Below are positions 38,994 to 48,812 of a stretch of DNA of 64,000 nucleotides, piece after piece. Below the pieces are notes generated by a model. The model did not search any database, was not told the DNA's origin, and was given only the letters and a program-made list of their open reading frames with translations. Made by a program: the position numbers and the translations under genes. The stretch spans positions 992,001 through 1,056,000 of the forward strand of contig NZ_CP081153.1 of the NCBI RefSeq assembly GCF_025140835.1. The letters are read 5' to 3'. Positions within the stretch are counted from its first letter, which is position 1. Each line of letters begins with the position of its first letter. The DNA is from Aliiroseovarius sp. M344 (GTDB lineage: Bacteria > Pseudomonadota > Alphaproteobacteria > Rhodobacterales > Rhodobacteraceae).

Positions 38994-39250
38994 CTCAAAG
39001 TCACCCATTTAAAGCATCCCACAGCAAAGTTCCTGCTTCGTTCCGCTTGGCGTGAGTGTGGGGTTTGGGCGGCGTTAATTAAGCGTCAATACGCGTGTCG
39101 GGGCATTGATTTTTTGCCCCGGCATGGCGAAACCTAAACTCAGGTCAGGCACCGCAGATCATTCATTCTGCAGATTACAGCCAAGTTTTCATTAGGCCTT
39201 TTCGATAACCAAATTATTTTTTTAAGACTTTGGATTGGATGGTCGGGGAT
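38994..39250. other. Gene-free stretch after tRNA-Leu
   Basis: No gene is supported. It holds one perfect seven-base hairpin, CGGGGCA/TGCCCCG (39099-39121), without a T tract, and an AT-rich stretch around 39205-39230 that probably contains the promoter of the next small gene. Confidence 0.4.
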
Positions 39251-39541
39251 ATGAGTCATTTTAGCTCATTAGATGGTTGGGAAATGGTCGGATTGCTGGG
39301 GGCAGCGATCTATTGCACGACCTACATGTTGATCGCGTTCGACATACTGACCAGCAAGGCAACGTGCTATTACGCGTTGCAGTTTTCGGCAGCCAGTTTT
39401 GTGGCGTTGAGCCTGACGGTTCATTTCAACGTCGCTGCGCTAACCATCCAGGTATTTTTCCTGGTGGTATCGATCATAGGTTTCGCAAACCACATGAAGG
39501 GGCAGTCCGCTTCGTCTGCAAAAAACAGCAAAGCGGTTTGA
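39251..39541 (+). CDS. Small membrane protein (CBU_0592-like)
   Basis: 96 residues from the ATG at 39251; starts at 39239 and a TTG at 39230 are also in frame and no clear ribosome site decides. Three hydrophobic segments are predicted: VGLLGAAIYCTTYMLIAFDI, YYALQFSAASFVALSLTVHF and ALTIQVFFLVVSIIGFANHM. This layout resembles the CBU_0592 family of unknown function (assignment from memory). A bidirectional terminator follows, shared with convergent ychF. Confidence 0.7.
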   Translation: MSHFSSLDGWEMVGLLGAAIYCTTYMLIAFDILTSKATCYYALQFSAASFVALSLTVHFNVAALTIQVFFLVVSIIGFANHMKGQSASSAKNSKAV

Positions 39542-39588
39542 CGGGTAACGAGACCTCTCCCTGAGTGCGTTGTCCCACGTGCTCAACA

Positions 39589-39620
39589 GAAAAGCCGGGC
39601 TAGGGGTGGCCCGGCTTTTC
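39589..39620. terminator. Bidirectional terminator
   Basis: Perfect 12-base arms GAAAAGCCGGGC (39589-39600) and GCCCGGCTTTTC (39609-39620) with an eight-base loop. The A-rich left and T-rich right flanks serve both the small membrane protein gene and convergent ychF. Confidence 0.88.
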
Positions 39621-39642
39621 ACTTTTCCATCGGCTGTTGGGG

Positions 39643-40740
39643 TCAGGCGTTGAACAGGAAATGCAGAACGTCGCCGTCTTTCACCTGATAGGTTTTACCT
39701 TCGGCGCGCATTTTTCCCGCTTCCTTGGCGCCAGCTTCGCCATTCAAAGCGATGTAGTCCGCATAGGCGATGGTTTCTGCCCGGATGAAGCCGCGTTCGA
39801 AATCGCCGTGGATGACGCCTGCCGCCTGCGGTGCCCGTGTGCCCTCGCGGATCGTCCAGGCGCGGGCCTCTTTCGGGCCGACGGTGAAATAGGTTTCCAG
39901 ATGCAAAAGCTCGTATCCTGCGCGGATCAGGCGATCCAGACCCGCTTCTTTCAGGCCCAGTTCTTCCAAAAACATTTCCATGTCATCAGCGTCAAGCTGG
40001 CTGATCTCTTCTTCGATCTTGGCGGAAATGACGACCGAGGCCGCACCTTGTTCAGCAGCCATCTTTTCGACGGCTTCCGAATAGGCGTTGCCGGTGGCGG
40101 CGTCGCTTTCATCAACGTTGCAGACATACAGGATCTTCTTGGTAGTCAGAAGCTGCAACATGTCCCATGCTTTACGGTCTTCGTCGTCCACATCGACAGT
40201 GCGGGCAGGGCGGCCCGCTTCCAGCGCCTCTTGGGCGGCCCGCATCAGACGTTCTTGCTGCACGGCTTCCTTGTCGCCCCCACGCACTTTGCGCACGATG
40301 TTTTGCAGGCGCTTTTCGATGCTTTCCAGATCGGCCAGCATCAATTCGGTTTCGATGACTTCGGCGTCTTCAACCGGGTTCACGCGGCCTTCGACATGGG
40401 TCACGTCACCGTCGTCAAAGCAGCGCAGCACATGGGCAATGGCATCAACTTCGCGAATGTTGGCCAGAAACTGGTTGCCCAACCCTTCGCCTTTGGACGC
40501 GCCCTTAACCAGACCGGCGATGTCGACAAAGGTCATTCGGGTCGGAATGATCTCTTTTGACCCGGCGATGGCGGCCAATTTGTCCAGCCGGTCATCCGGT
40601 ACGTTCACCTCGCCCACATTGGGTTCGATGGTGCAGAACGGAAAGTTCGCCGCCTGCGCTGCGGCCGTTTTGGTCAGTGCGTTGAAAAGGGTTGATTTAC
40701 CGACATTCGGCAGACCAACGATACCCATTTTGAAACCCAT
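39643..40740 (-). CDS. ychF: Redox-regulated ATPase of the Obg family
   Basis: 365 residues from the ATG at 40740, five bases after GGAGG. Walker A GLPNVGKST, switch MTFVDIAGLVKGASKGEGLG, the altered base-recognition motif CNVDE that gives ATP preference, and the C-terminal TGS domain (TFFTVGPKEARAW-type, GVIHGDFERGFIRAE) are seen. Binds ribosomes and modulates stress responses. Confidence 0.96.
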   Translation of the reverse strand: MGFKMGIVGLPNVGKSTLFNALTKTAAAQAANFPFCTIEPNVGEVNVPDDRLDKLAAIAGSKEIIPTRMTFVDIAGLVKGASKGEGLGNQFLANIREVDAIAHVLRCFDDGDVTHVEGRVNPVEDAEVIETELMLADLESIEKRLQNIVRKVRGGDKEAVQQERLMRAAQEALEAGRPARTVDVDDEDRKAWDMLQLLTTKKILYVCNVDESDAATGNAYSEAVEKMAAEQGAASVVISAKIEEEISQLDADDMEMFLEELGLKEAGLDRLIRAGYELLHLETYFTVGPKEARAWTIREGTRAPQAAGVIHGDFERGFIRAETIAYADYIALNGEAGAKEAGKMRAEGKTYQVKDGDVLHFLFNA

Positions 40741-40839
40741 CACGGCCTCCGTCATTCAGTGTTCGAGGCGTTCTAGGGCTTTGACAGGATGGGCGCAAGC
40801 GTGCTGGAGTGGGAATGCGCACAACACAGGAGCTTTGCT

Positions 40840-41256
40840 ATGCAACCTATTCCTTACGTGTTTTTTAAGAGCGGCTGTCGCGATGCCGTTTCACGCTATG
40901 GCGAGATATTTGGCAGCGACCCCGAGATCATGTCGTTCAAGGACATGCCGGAAGAAGATCGCAAACAGATGCCCGGCGTGCCCGACGATGCGGTGATGCA
41001 TGCCGGCGTGGCAATTGGGGACGGGATGCTTTTTGCCAGCGATGACCCAAGCGGCGAGACACCAGAGATGGCGGGGTGCAATGTCTGCATCTCCTTACCG
41101 GACGAGGCCGAAACCAAGCGGGTCTTTAACGCTTTGGCCGAGGGTGGCGATGTTCGCATGCCACTCAGCCCGATGTTCTGGACTCCATTGTTCGGAACGC
41201 TGACCGACAAGTTCGGCATCCGCTGGATGATTATGGCGGACAGCGACTATCAGTGA
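40840..41256 (+). CDS. VOC-fold protein, PhnB/YjdN type
   Basis: 138 residues from the ATG at 40840 (AGGAG upstream). PYVFFKSGCRDAVSRYGEIF opens the domain, DGMLFASDDPSG is the mid-strand loop, and MFWTPLFGTLTDKFGIRWMI is the characteristic C-terminal block. These small glyoxalase-fold dimers have no agreed activity. Confidence 0.85.
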   Translation: MQPIPYVFFKSGCRDAVSRYGEIFGSDPEIMSFKDMPEEDRKQMPGVPDDAVMHAGVAIGDGMLFASDDPSGETPEMAGCNVCISLPDEAETKRVFNALAEGGDVRMPLSPMFWTPLFGTLTDKFGIRWMIMADSDYQ

Positions 41257-41313
41257 CCCATTGATTTTCTCGCGCGTTTTCGGCACATCGGTTCTGAACT
41301 TGATAAAGGACGG

Positions 41314-42108
41314 ATGATGAGCCGGATTGATGCGAAATTTGCTGCTTTGGCCGCGACAGGTCAGAAAGCGTTTGTGAGCTATATCATGGGCGGTGATCCC
41401 GACATGGCGACATCGCTTGAGGTGATGAAAGGATTGCCAGCGGCGGGTGTCGATATCATCGAGTTGGGCGTGCCTTTTACCGATCCGATGGCGGACGGCC
41501 CGACCATCCAGTTGGCCGGACAGCGCGCGCTTGAAGCCGGGATGACCCTGCAAAAGACGCTTGAAATGGCCGCCGAGTTTCGCAAGGGCGATGACACGAC
41601 GCCAATTGTGCTGATGGGGTATTACAACCCGATCTACAATCGGGGTGTGGACAAGTTTCTGGCGGATGCAAAAGCTGCGGGCGTGGATGGCCTGATCGTT
41701 GTCGATCTGCCACCGGAAGAGGATGACGAATTGTGCATTCCCGCGAATAAAGCTGGGCTGAACTTTATTCGGCTGGCGACCCCAACCACTGACAACAAAC
41801 GGTTGCCGAAGGTTCTGCAAAACACTTCTGGGTTTGTCTATTACGTCTCAGTTACCGGCGTGACCGGTTCGTCCGAAGCGCAGGCGGCAAATGTCGGGCC
41901 CGAGGTCGCGCGGATCAAGGCAGCGACAGATATTCCTGTGATTGTCGGCTTTGGTGTGAACACACCAGAAAAGGCCGAGGCGATCGCTTCTATTGCAGAC
42001 GGCACCGTTGTGGGCAGCGCTATTGTTGCAAAAATCGGGGCGGGTGAGTCTGTTGAGGACGTCCTCGCCTTCGTGAAAACGCTGGCCGACGGAGCGCATC
42101 GGGGCTGA
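41314..42108 (+). CDS. trpA: Tryptophan synthase alpha subunit
   Basis: 264 residues; ATG at 41314, with AAAGGA upstream (the next codon is also ATG). Catalytic Glu/Asp in [29 protein letters not shown], and the phosphate loops SVTGVTGSS and [10 protein letters not shown] are intact. It cleaves indole-glycerol phosphate and passes indole to TrpB. No trpB or other trp gene is adjacent, so the operon is split in this genome. Confidence 0.95.
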   Translation: MMSRIDAKFAALAATGQKAFVSYIMGGDPDMATSLEVMKGLPAAGVDIIELGVPFTDPMADGPTIQLAGQRALEAGMTLQKTLEMAAEFRKGDDTTPIVLMGYYNPIYNRGVDKFLADAKAAGVDGLIVVDLPPEEDDELCIPANKAGLNFIRLATPTTDNKRLPKVLQNTSGFVYYVSVTGVTGSSEAQAANVGPEVARIKAATDIPVIVGFGVNTPEKAEAIASIADGTVVGSAIVAKIGAGESVEDVLAFVKTLADGAHRG

Positions 42109-42112
42109 TGGG

Positions 42113-43324
42113 TCAGATCACCGCGCGTTCGCCAAAGGGACGACCAGCTGCGATCCGGTCATAACCAAACGGGCTCAGGTGCATGGTCTGGAAGCCGCCG
42201 GTCGTGATCAATTCGGCCAGGCCGCGCCCCATCGCGGGGGCTTGTTGCAGCCCGTGGCCAGAGAACCCATTGATAAAATAGAAGTTTCCGATCTCGCCAT
42301 GCGAGCCAAGGATCGCGTTCTGATCGAGTGTATTATAGGCGTAATGCCCCACCCATTCGGTCACGATCTTCAGCGCCTCGAATTGCGGAATGCGTGTCGC
42401 GACAATTGGCCAGACATGGTTTTCCCACCGACCGTGGTCCATATTGAAATCATCCGGGTCAACCGCTAGGTCCGGGTCGGCAGCCGCACCTATCATATAT
42501 GTTTCCGGGCCATCTTGACGGAAGTGCACTCCAGACGGGTCAATCGTTAAGGGCAGGACGCGATCAAGGGGCCGTACGGCTTTGACGACCCAAGTGAAGC
42601 GCTTGCGCGGCTCAACCGGGATGGTCAGCCCGGCCATCTGTGCAACGTGACTGGCGCGCGGACCTGCGGCGTTGACCAGATGTCCGCAGGACAGGTTCTG
42701 TCCAGAGGCGAGCATCACCGATGAAACCTGCGAGCCAGCGGTTTCGATCCCGGAAACCTCGGCATCCACATATTCGACACCTGCCGCCACAGCTTTGCGC
42801 CGGAACCAGTCAAATAGTGCTCCGCCATCCCAATACCCTTCGTCACGTGTGCCGTGACTGCCTAGGGTGATGTCGTCCAGATCGTAGAACGGAAAGGCCT
42901 GCGCAATTTCATCTCTCGACAAGATGCGGGTGCCGGCCCCAAGGCTGTGTTGGACGGCTTGCGCTGCGCGCAGCGCCGCGGCCTTTTCTTCCGTATCGGC
43001 CAGGTAAAGATAGCCGAAGTCTTGAATCTCCAGATCATCGACACGCGGATCACCGCCCATGTTCGCGCGTAAATTTCTGATGAATTCGACTGTGAATTGC
43101 GAGATGCGCACGTTCAGCGCCTCGCTGAACTGTTGCCGAATGCAGGAATTGGTGTGCGCAGTCGAACTTTGGGCAAATGTGGCGTCGCGTTCGACCACCA
43201 ATATACGGCCCTGAAAGGCGGGATCATTGGCAAGCCACCACGCAACGGAAGAGCCCATCATCGCGCCGCCGATGATGATGACGTCATAGGTGTCATGCAT
43301 CGGGGTGCAGGACATTACAGCCAT
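42113..43324 (-). CDS. FAD-dependent amine/amino acid oxidoreductase
   Basis: 403 residues from the ATG at 43324, preceded by GGAGGG. The Rossmann motif is DVIIIGGAMMGSSVAWWLAN; RQQFSEALNVRISQFTVEFI and GFSGHGLQQAPAMGRGLAEL are typical of sarcosine/dimethylglycine/D-amino acid oxidase-like DAO proteins. No folate domain is present. Substrate unknown; it is a single gene, four bases from the convergent trpA end. Confidence 0.82.
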   Translation of the reverse strand: MAVMSCTPMHDTYDVIIIGGAMMGSSVAWWLANDPAFQGRILVVERDATFAQSSTAHTNSCIRQQFSEALNVRISQFTVEFIRNLRANMGGDPRVDDLEIQDFGYLYLADTEEKAAALRAAQAVQHSLGAGTRILSRDEIAQAFPFYDLDDITLGSHGTRDEGYWDGGALFDWFRRKAVAAGVEYVDAEVSGIETAGSQVSSVMLASGQNLSCGHLVNAAGPRASHVAQMAGLTIPVEPRKRFTWVVKAVRPLDRVLPLTIDPSGVHFRQDGPETYMIGAAADPDLAVDPDDFNMDHGRWENHVWPIVATRIPQFEALKIVTEWVGHYAYNTLDQNAILGSHGEIGNFYFINGFSGHGLQQAPAMGRGLAELITTGGFQTMHLSPFGYDRIAAGRPFGERAVI

Positions 43325-43372
43325 TAGACTGCCCTCCAACAAGCGAACGATGCGGGCTGCAGAGGCAGTTTT

Positions 43373-43873
43373 TTAGGGCGTCGCATTCAGCGCCCAAGCC
43401 ATGACGGCTTCATGTTCCGGGTCCAATTGCTCCGCGTCCCCAACAAAATCCATGAAGGCCTGACGTGACCCTTCCGAGACGCCAATAATGGCAGGGATGT
43501 CGCGGGCCAGCGCTTCGCCCACGGCTTCGCGAAAGCCCCGGCCTTCGGCCTCTTGCTTGCCAAATTTGTTGACGATCAGAAGATCAGCGCCTGCTTTCAA
43601 ACGCTCTTCGGTTTGCCCAACGGCGGTTTCCAACGCTTCGGGGTTTAGTTTGCAACCGCGGGCATTCGCGCCCAGAAACTGGCTGATGCGGATCTTTGGC
43701 CCGTCTGGCAGCACCAATACATCCATGTCACAATGGTGGTCCTCGGCCCGTTCGGTGTCCAGTTGCACGGTGCCGCACAGCGTCAGCCCGCGCTGTGCCA
43801 GCGCCTCTGCAATTCCTGCCAGCAACAGGTTCGTTTTGCCCCGTCCGGGCGCAATGACATATGCGAGCTTCAT
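43373..43873 (-). CDS. DUF2478 nucleotide-binding protein
   Basis: 166 residues. An N-terminal P-loop-like APGRGKTNLLLAGIAEAL and the central LLIVNKFGKQEAEGRGFREA fit DUF2478, predicted NTPases. As I recall, family members often lie near molybdate or molybdopterin genes; here modABC is 36 kb away. It is a single gene. Function unproven. Confidence 0.78.
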   Translation of the reverse strand: MKLAYVIAPGRGKTNLLLAGIAEALAQRGLTLCGTVQLDTERAEDHHCDMDVLVLPDGPKIRISQFLGANARGCKLNPEALETAVGQTEERLKAGADLLIVNKFGKQEAEGRGFREAVGEALARDIPAIIGVSEGSRQAFMDFVGDAEQLDPEHEAVMAWALNATP

Positions 43874-44002
43874 GCGGACCCCAATTAGACCTTCGTATCA
43901 GATGGCAATCCGGCGCGGCCTTGTCAATTGGAACGACGCCCACAGTGTTCTTGCCTGTCCGGGCAGCATGTGGCCTGATGACGGAAAGATAAGGGCTGCC
44001 AT

Positions 44003-44866
44003 ATGAAACTACAAAATCCAACCCACTCGGCACCAGTCGATGCAGCGCAACGCCGCGCCGTCGCGCCGGTGATTTGCTATCCTGTCGATGATCTGCCTGC
44101 GCCCGACCTCGATCTGTATCAGGCCGCGCGTGAGACGGCGACAAAGATCGACGAAGTGGTGGTGCCGCCTCGGGATGCAAAGGTGTTTCAAGTGCCTGCG
44201 GGTCACTTTTTTCGAATCACGTCCGTCGAAGGGCCACAGGTAGGGGACCTGAACTTGTGGAACCTGAAAGATCTGGCCGAAAGGTTCTATTCAGGCAAGA
44301 CGCGGGCCCTTCATGGCACACATTTGTCCGTTTCAGATCGGATTTGGTCAAGTTTTCCAAACATGCGGCCAATGGCAACTGTCACCTGTGACACGCTCGA
44401 CTGGTATGGATTCGACGAATTTGGCGGCTCTGTCCATGATGTGATTGGCACGCGGTGCGACCCCTATACCCATAATCTTTTGGCGGGCGGACAGTATCAC
44501 CATTGCTGCCATTCCAACCTGACCCGCGCGCTTGCCGATCATCTAGGGTGTTCAACCGATGAGGCAGAGCCGCATATCCACGATGTTTTGAACGTCTTCA
44601 TGTGTACCGGCTTTACCCGTGACACCGGTCAATACTTCATGAAAGCCAGCCCTGTGCGCCCCGGCGATTATCTTGAGTTTTTTGCCGAGATCGATCTCTT
44701 GGGCGCGTTAAGCGCTTGCCCGGGCGGTGATTGCTCGACCAATCACAGCTCGGACGCGGCGCTGTGCCATCCGTTGCTGGTGGAGACATTTGCCCCAGAT
44801 AGGAAAGCCTTGGGTGACTGGCGTTCGCCGCCGGTGAATGGGTATTCAGGTGACCATGGGCGGTGA
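44003..44866 (+). CDS. DUF1989 / urea carboxylase-associated family protein
   Basis: 287 residues. Conserved blocks are VPAGHFFRITSVEGPQVGDL, LWNLKDLAERFYSGKTRALH and the histidine/cysteine-rich YHHCCHSNLTRAL with FMCTGFTRDTGQ, which may bind metal. Relatives sit beside urea carboxylase or amino-ester genes. No such partner is here, so the role is unknown. Confidence 0.8.
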   Translation: MKLQNPTHSAPVDAAQRRAVAPVICYPVDDLPAPDLDLYQAARETATKIDEVVVPPRDAKVFQVPAGHFFRITSVEGPQVGDLNLWNLKDLAERFYSGKTRALHGTHLSVSDRIWSSFPNMRPMATVTCDTLDWYGFDEFGGSVHDVIGTRCDPYTHNLLAGGQYHHCCHSNLTRALADHLGCSTDEAEPHIHDVLNVFMCTGFTRDTGQYFMKASPVRPGDYLEFFAEIDLLGALSACPGGDCSTNHSSDAALCHPLLVETFAPDRKALGDWRSPPVNGYSGDHGR

Positions 44867-44933
44867 CAGTTCTGCCTTGCCCTTGCTTGCCGGTCCGTTA
44901 GGGTCCACCTGACTGTTGTTAAAGGAGAATCCC

Positions 44934-46352
44934 ATGAAATCATTGGGTTGGCGTTTCTTGATCGTGGGACTTTTGTGCCTTGTAATGTTCATCCCGCTGA
45001 TGATGGTCTCGGACATCGTAAGCTCGCGGCGCGCCTATTCTGAAGACACCATACGTTCAGTTGGTCGTGAATGGGGTGGAGCACAGACACTTTCGGGCCC
45101 TCAGATCGTTATCCCGGTGAAGGCGCGCGTTAAGGTCACTGAGCTTCGCAATGTGATCGATCCAGAGACGGGGTTGGTGATGCGAGATCAGGATACAGGC
45201 AAAAACCTGCAAAAGCTTGTTGAGGAAGAACGGATCGAAGCGCGCGAAGCGCTTTATGTCTATCCCGATCTCTTTGACGTGCAGATCACGACCCAAACCC
45301 AGATGCGCCACCGCGGAATTTTCCAAGTGCCCGTATATCAGGCCGTCGCGAACATAGAGGCTGATTTCCCGCTTGATCGCGTCGAAGCAACCCTGAAAGA
45401 CGGTGAATTTGCGATTTGGGAAGAGGCTGAGTTTCGGCTGACCGTCAGTTCAAACCGCGCTTTGCGTGGCGAAGCCAGCTTGCAGGCTAACGGCAAAAAT
45501 ATTCTTCTCGAACCGCTAAGTGGGCAGGCAGGTCTGCGTGCCCATCTTGGCAACGGCAAAGACACCAAGAAATTCGAGCTGTCACTGGCGTTCAATGGGG
45601 CCACCGATTTGCGCGTGGCACCTGTCGGCCGGACGAGCACGGTCAGAATGATAAGCGACTGGCCAGATCCGAGTTTCGGCGGAGCCTTTTTACCCGATGA
45701 ATCTGATATTACGGAGACAGGCTTCAGCGCCAAATGGACCATCCCCCATCTGGCACGCAGTCTGCCCCAAATCGCGCGCATCGACCGCGAGGACCTGTCG
45801 CGCTCAGAGACAGCGTTTGGGGTCAGCTTCTATCAACCCAACGATTTCTATCAGAAAGCTTGGCGCGCTGCGCGATATGGCATTTTGTTTGTTTCGCTGA
45901 CATTTCTGACGGTTTTGTTGATCGACATGCAAAGCAAACGGCCGGTCCATCCGGTGCAATATCTGATGATCGGTCTTTCGCAGGCGGTGTTTACCCTGCT
46001 GATGCTGGCCTATGCCGAGCAGGTTGGATTTGGCCTTGCTTATCTTGGTTCCGCGGCAGCCTTGATCGTGCTTCTGGTGTTGTTTGGGAATTTTGCTCTG
46101 AAGCTTGGATCACGGGTCTGGGTGCTGGCGGCAATGTTGGTGCTGCTCTATGCCATTCTCTATCTGATCTTGTATTCGACAGACTATGCGTTGCTTGCCG
46201 GCGCGTCCCTCGCGTTTGTTGCGATCGGGGCGACCATGTATGCGACGCGGAACGAAGAATGGTACAGCGAAGCCGGACCCGGATCGGGATGGTTCGGGAA
46301 ACGGGCCGCCAAGAAAGAGGCTCTCGCACCGGTTCAAACCAAAGAGACCTGA
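44934..46352 (+). CDS. creD: CreD-like inner membrane protein
   Basis: 472 residues from the ATG at 44934 (AGGAG upstream). One N-terminal membrane anchor (FLIVGLLCLVMFIPLMMVSD), a long periplasmic beta-rich region with the YPDLFDVQI and GPQIVIPV blocks, then five or so C-terminal helices. The CreD family is linked to envelope integrity and beta-lactam response through CreBC, but no two-component genes are here. A strong terminator follows. Confidence 0.88.
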   Translation: MKSLGWRFLIVGLLCLVMFIPLMMVSDIVSSRRAYSEDTIRSVGREWGGAQTLSGPQIVIPVKARVKVTELRNVIDPETGLVMRDQDTGKNLQKLVEEERIEAREALYVYPDLFDVQITTQTQMRHRGIFQVPVYQAVANIEADFPLDRVEATLKDGEFAIWEEAEFRLTVSSNRALRGEASLQANGKNILLEPLSGQAGLRAHLGNGKDTKKFELSLAFNGATDLRVAPVGRTSTVRMISDWPDPSFGGAFLPDESDITETGFSAKWTIPHLARSLPQIARIDREDLSRSETAFGVSFYQPNDFYQKAWRAARYGILFVSLTFLTVLLIDMQSKRPVHPVQYLMIGLSQAVFTLLMLAYAEQVGFGLAYLGSAAALIVLLVLFGNFALKLGSRVWVLAAMLVLLYAILYLILYSTDYALLAGASLAFVAIGATMYATRNEEWYSEAGPGSGWFGKRAAKKEALAPVQTKET

Positions 46353-46357
46353 CCCAA

Positions 46358-46387
46358 AAAAAGAGGCGCTTCAGGGCGCCTCTTTTT
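46358..46387 (+). terminator. Terminator of creD
   Basis: AAAAAGAGGCGC (46358-46369), six-base loop, GCGCCTCTTTTT (46376-46387). Confidence 0.88.
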
Positions 46388-46614
46388 ACGGATGGAGCCA
46401 AATTCAATCGCCGCATCCACCTTGCGCAGCAAGTGATCGGTGGGCAATGGGTTTCTTCAACATGACAAGGTTGAATCCGTGCAAAGGCGGTGGATCAAGT
46501 GGTGATCTGGCAGAGATGAAGGTCTGGATTGCAGGACTTTGCTGCCTTTCAGGACAGCAAGCTGAGCGTCCGCTTTCAAATGACGACAGATGAACAGTTG
46601 ATTAGTGTCTACAC

Positions 46615-47877
46615 ATGAAACCTAAGATTCTCACGACGCTACCAGACTATACGCGTTCTCTCTTTATGCAGGACGCCATAGCTGGCTTGACGGTTGCGAT
46701 GGTCGCATTGCCGCTCAGCCTTGCCATTGCGATTGCGTCTGGCGCGGATCCTTCAAAAGGGCTTGTGACTGCGATTGTCGCCGGTTTTTTGATTTCGCTT
46801 CTGGGCGGAAGTCGGGTGCAGATCGGCGGTCCCACAGGGGCCTTTATCGTCGTCGTTTTCAGCGTGGTCGCGGAACATGGCTATGACGGATTGGTCATGG
46901 CCACTTTCATGGCCGGTCTGATCTTGTTGGTCGCCGGATATTTCCGGGCGGGAAACCTCATAAGACTCATTCCGGAGCCGGTCATCAATGGCTTTACCAT
47001 CGGCATCGCAGTCATCATCGCAACAAGCCAGCTCAAGGACCTTTTCGGGCTTTCACCATCCGAAAATCCCGCTGAATTTATCGCCAAGGTTGAAGGTCTT
47101 TGGACTGCCCGTCCGACTTTTTCCATGGCAGCGGCAGTCATCGGCCTGTCCACAATGGTGCTGATCGTGTTGTTTCGCCGAGCAGCACCAAAACTGCCCG
47201 GATTGATCTTTGCGGTCGCAATCACGTCAGCACTTGTGGCGCTTGCCGATCTTCCGGTCGAAACTATTCATTCCCGGTTCGGCGATTTGCCGAACACCCT
47301 GCCATGGCCCGCGATGCCTGAGATCAGCTTTGAGCGGATCGTCGAACTGCTGCCATCGGCACTCATCATCGCGTTTCTGGCGGGTGTTGAGTCCCTGCTG
47401 TCTGCCATGGTGGCCGACCGCATGATTTCCGGTCATCACCGCCCGAATGCAGAACTGCTCGCGCAAGGTGCTGCAAACATCGGATCGTCTCTTTTTGGGG
47501 GCATGCCCGCGACGGGGGCCATTGCCCGCACAGCGACCAATATCCGAGCGGGCGGCAAGACGCCGGTGGCAGGGTTGATCCATGCTGTGATCATTCTGCT
47601 TATCATGCTGGTCGCGTCACGCCTTGTAGGATATCTCGCCATGCCTGCACTGGCGGGTCTGTTGATCCTTACGGCGTGGAATATGAGCGAGCCGCACAAA
47701 TGGAGCAGCTATCTGGAGGAGCGAAAAACGGACATCTTCCTGCTTACGCTGACTATGATCCTGACCGTCTTAGCCGACCTGACGGTCGCTATCGGTGTCG
47801 GGGTTGCCTTGGGTCTGGCGCTCCGTCTGCAACGTCGCGATATCCCTGAATCCGTATGGTCCGAGCCGGACCGGTAA
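46615..47877 (+). CDS. SulP-family anion transporter lacking a STAS domain
   Basis: 420 residues, about ten to twelve membrane helices. QDAIAGLTVAMVALPLSLAI at the start, GGPTGAFIVVVFSVVAEHGY, and ADRMISGHHRPNAELLAQGA with GGMPATGAIARTATNIRAGG are SulP signatures. The protein stops just after the last helix (RLQRRDIPESVWSEPDR), so the usual C-terminal cytoplasmic STAS domain of about 120 residues is absent, and no STAS gene follows. Sulfate, bicarbonate or another anion may be carried. Confidence 0.85.
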   Translation: MKPKILTTLPDYTRSLFMQDAIAGLTVAMVALPLSLAIAIASGADPSKGLVTAIVAGFLISLLGGSRVQIGGPTGAFIVVVFSVVAEHGYDGLVMATFMAGLILLVAGYFRAGNLIRLIPEPVINGFTIGIAVIIATSQLKDLFGLSPSENPAEFIAKVEGLWTARPTFSMAAAVIGLSTMVLIVLFRRAAPKLPGLIFAVAITSALVALADLPVETIHSRFGDLPNTLPWPAMPEISFERIVELLPSALIIAFLAGVESLLSAMVADRMISGHHRPNAELLAQGAANIGSSLFGGMPATGAIARTATNIRAGGKTPVAGLIHAVIILLIMLVASRLVGYLAMPALAGLLILTAWNMSEPHKWSSYLEERKTDIFLLTLTMILTVLADLTVAIGVGVALGLALRLQRRDIPESVWSEPDR

Positions 47878-47966
47878 CACGATGACAGTAAGCTTCCTGT
47901 CGTTTTAACGGCCATTGGTGCAAGTTGCAGCATCGGTCAAAGTGGGCTCAAAGCAGCCATTCATCC

Positions 47967-48038
47967 AAAAAAAGAAAGTCGGGCTGCGCGCGCACGCAAG
48001 CGCGACCTTTTCAGCGGTCTGAGGCGCCTTACGGCGCC
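47967..48038 (-). terminator. Terminator region of deoD
   Basis: After the deoD stop comes a perfect hairpin AGGCGCC/GGCGCCT (48021-48038), then an imperfect GC-rich hairpin closed by GTCG/CGAC (47978-48005). The latter is followed on the minus strand by TTTCTTTTTTT (A run at 47967-47973). Confidence 0.55.
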
Positions 48039-48060
48039 TATTTCTGCCTTGTGGACAGGA

Positions 48061-48765
48061 TCAGGCGAAGGCCGCTTCCAGCGCAATCTCGATCATATCG
48101 CCAAAGCTTTTTTCGCGTTGGTCGGATGGTAGGGCTTCGCCTGTTTGAAGGTGATCCGATACTGTCATGATCCCCAAGGCACGCACGCCATGGCGGGCGG
48201 CCAGTGTATATAGCTCGGCGGCCTCCATCTCGACCCCCAGAATGCCGTGGCGGGTCATTTGCTCGTTCAGGTCGGGGCGTTCGTCATAGAAAGTGTCCGA
48301 GCTGTAGATGCCCCCCACATGGACCCCGACATCGCGCGTGCGCGTCGCGGCAACAGCGGCCTCCAGCAGCCCGTAATCGGCGCAAGGCGAATAATTCAGT
48401 TCGCGGAACATCGATGATGACGGTGTCGCCACAGTCGTGCAGGTCATCGCAATGATCACATCCCGGACTTTCACCTGCGGCTGCATGCCACCGATCGAAC
48501 CGACACGGATCAGTGTTTTCGCGCCGAAGTCGCGGATCAGCTCGTTGGCGTAGATCGACAGGCTGGGCATGCCCATACCGGACCCTTGGATGGACACGCG
48601 GTTGCCCTTGTAGGTTCCGGTAAAGCCAAGCATGCCACGCACTTCATTGACCAACTCAGCGCCGTCCAAGAAATTCTCGGCAGCCCAGCGGGCGCGATAG
48701 GGATCGCCCGGCATCAGGACGGTTTCAGCGATCTGGCCGGGTGCGGCACCAATGTGGATGGTCAT
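48061..48765 (-). CDS. deoD: Purine-nucleoside phosphorylase, DeoD type
   Basis: 234 residues of the hexameric low-mass PNP family: [44 protein letters not shown] and the catalytic aspartate in TVSDHL. Splits purine nucleosides with phosphate. A second, unrelated PNP lies at 59.7-60.5 kb. Confidence 0.95.
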   Translation of the reverse strand: MTIHIGAAPGQIAETVLMPGDPYRARWAAENFLDGAELVNEVRGMLGFTGTYKGNRVSIQGSGMGMPSLSIYANELIRDFGAKTLIRVGSIGGMQPQVKVRDVIIAMTCTTVATPSSSMFRELNYSPCADYGLLEAAVAATRTRDVGVHVGGIYSSDTFYDERPDLNEQMTRHGILGVEMEAAELYTLAARHGVRALGIMTVSDHLQTGEALPSDQREKSFGDMIEIALEAAFA

Positions 48766-48812
48766 CTTAATCTCCTATGGGTAAAGTCGCGCATTAGAAA
48801 ACGGAGTTTGTT

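Noticed and set aside
46388..46614. Possible truncated gene between creD and the SulP gene
   Set aside because: No frame of useful length with a ribosome site or recognisable similarity; nothing beyond promoter function can be supported.
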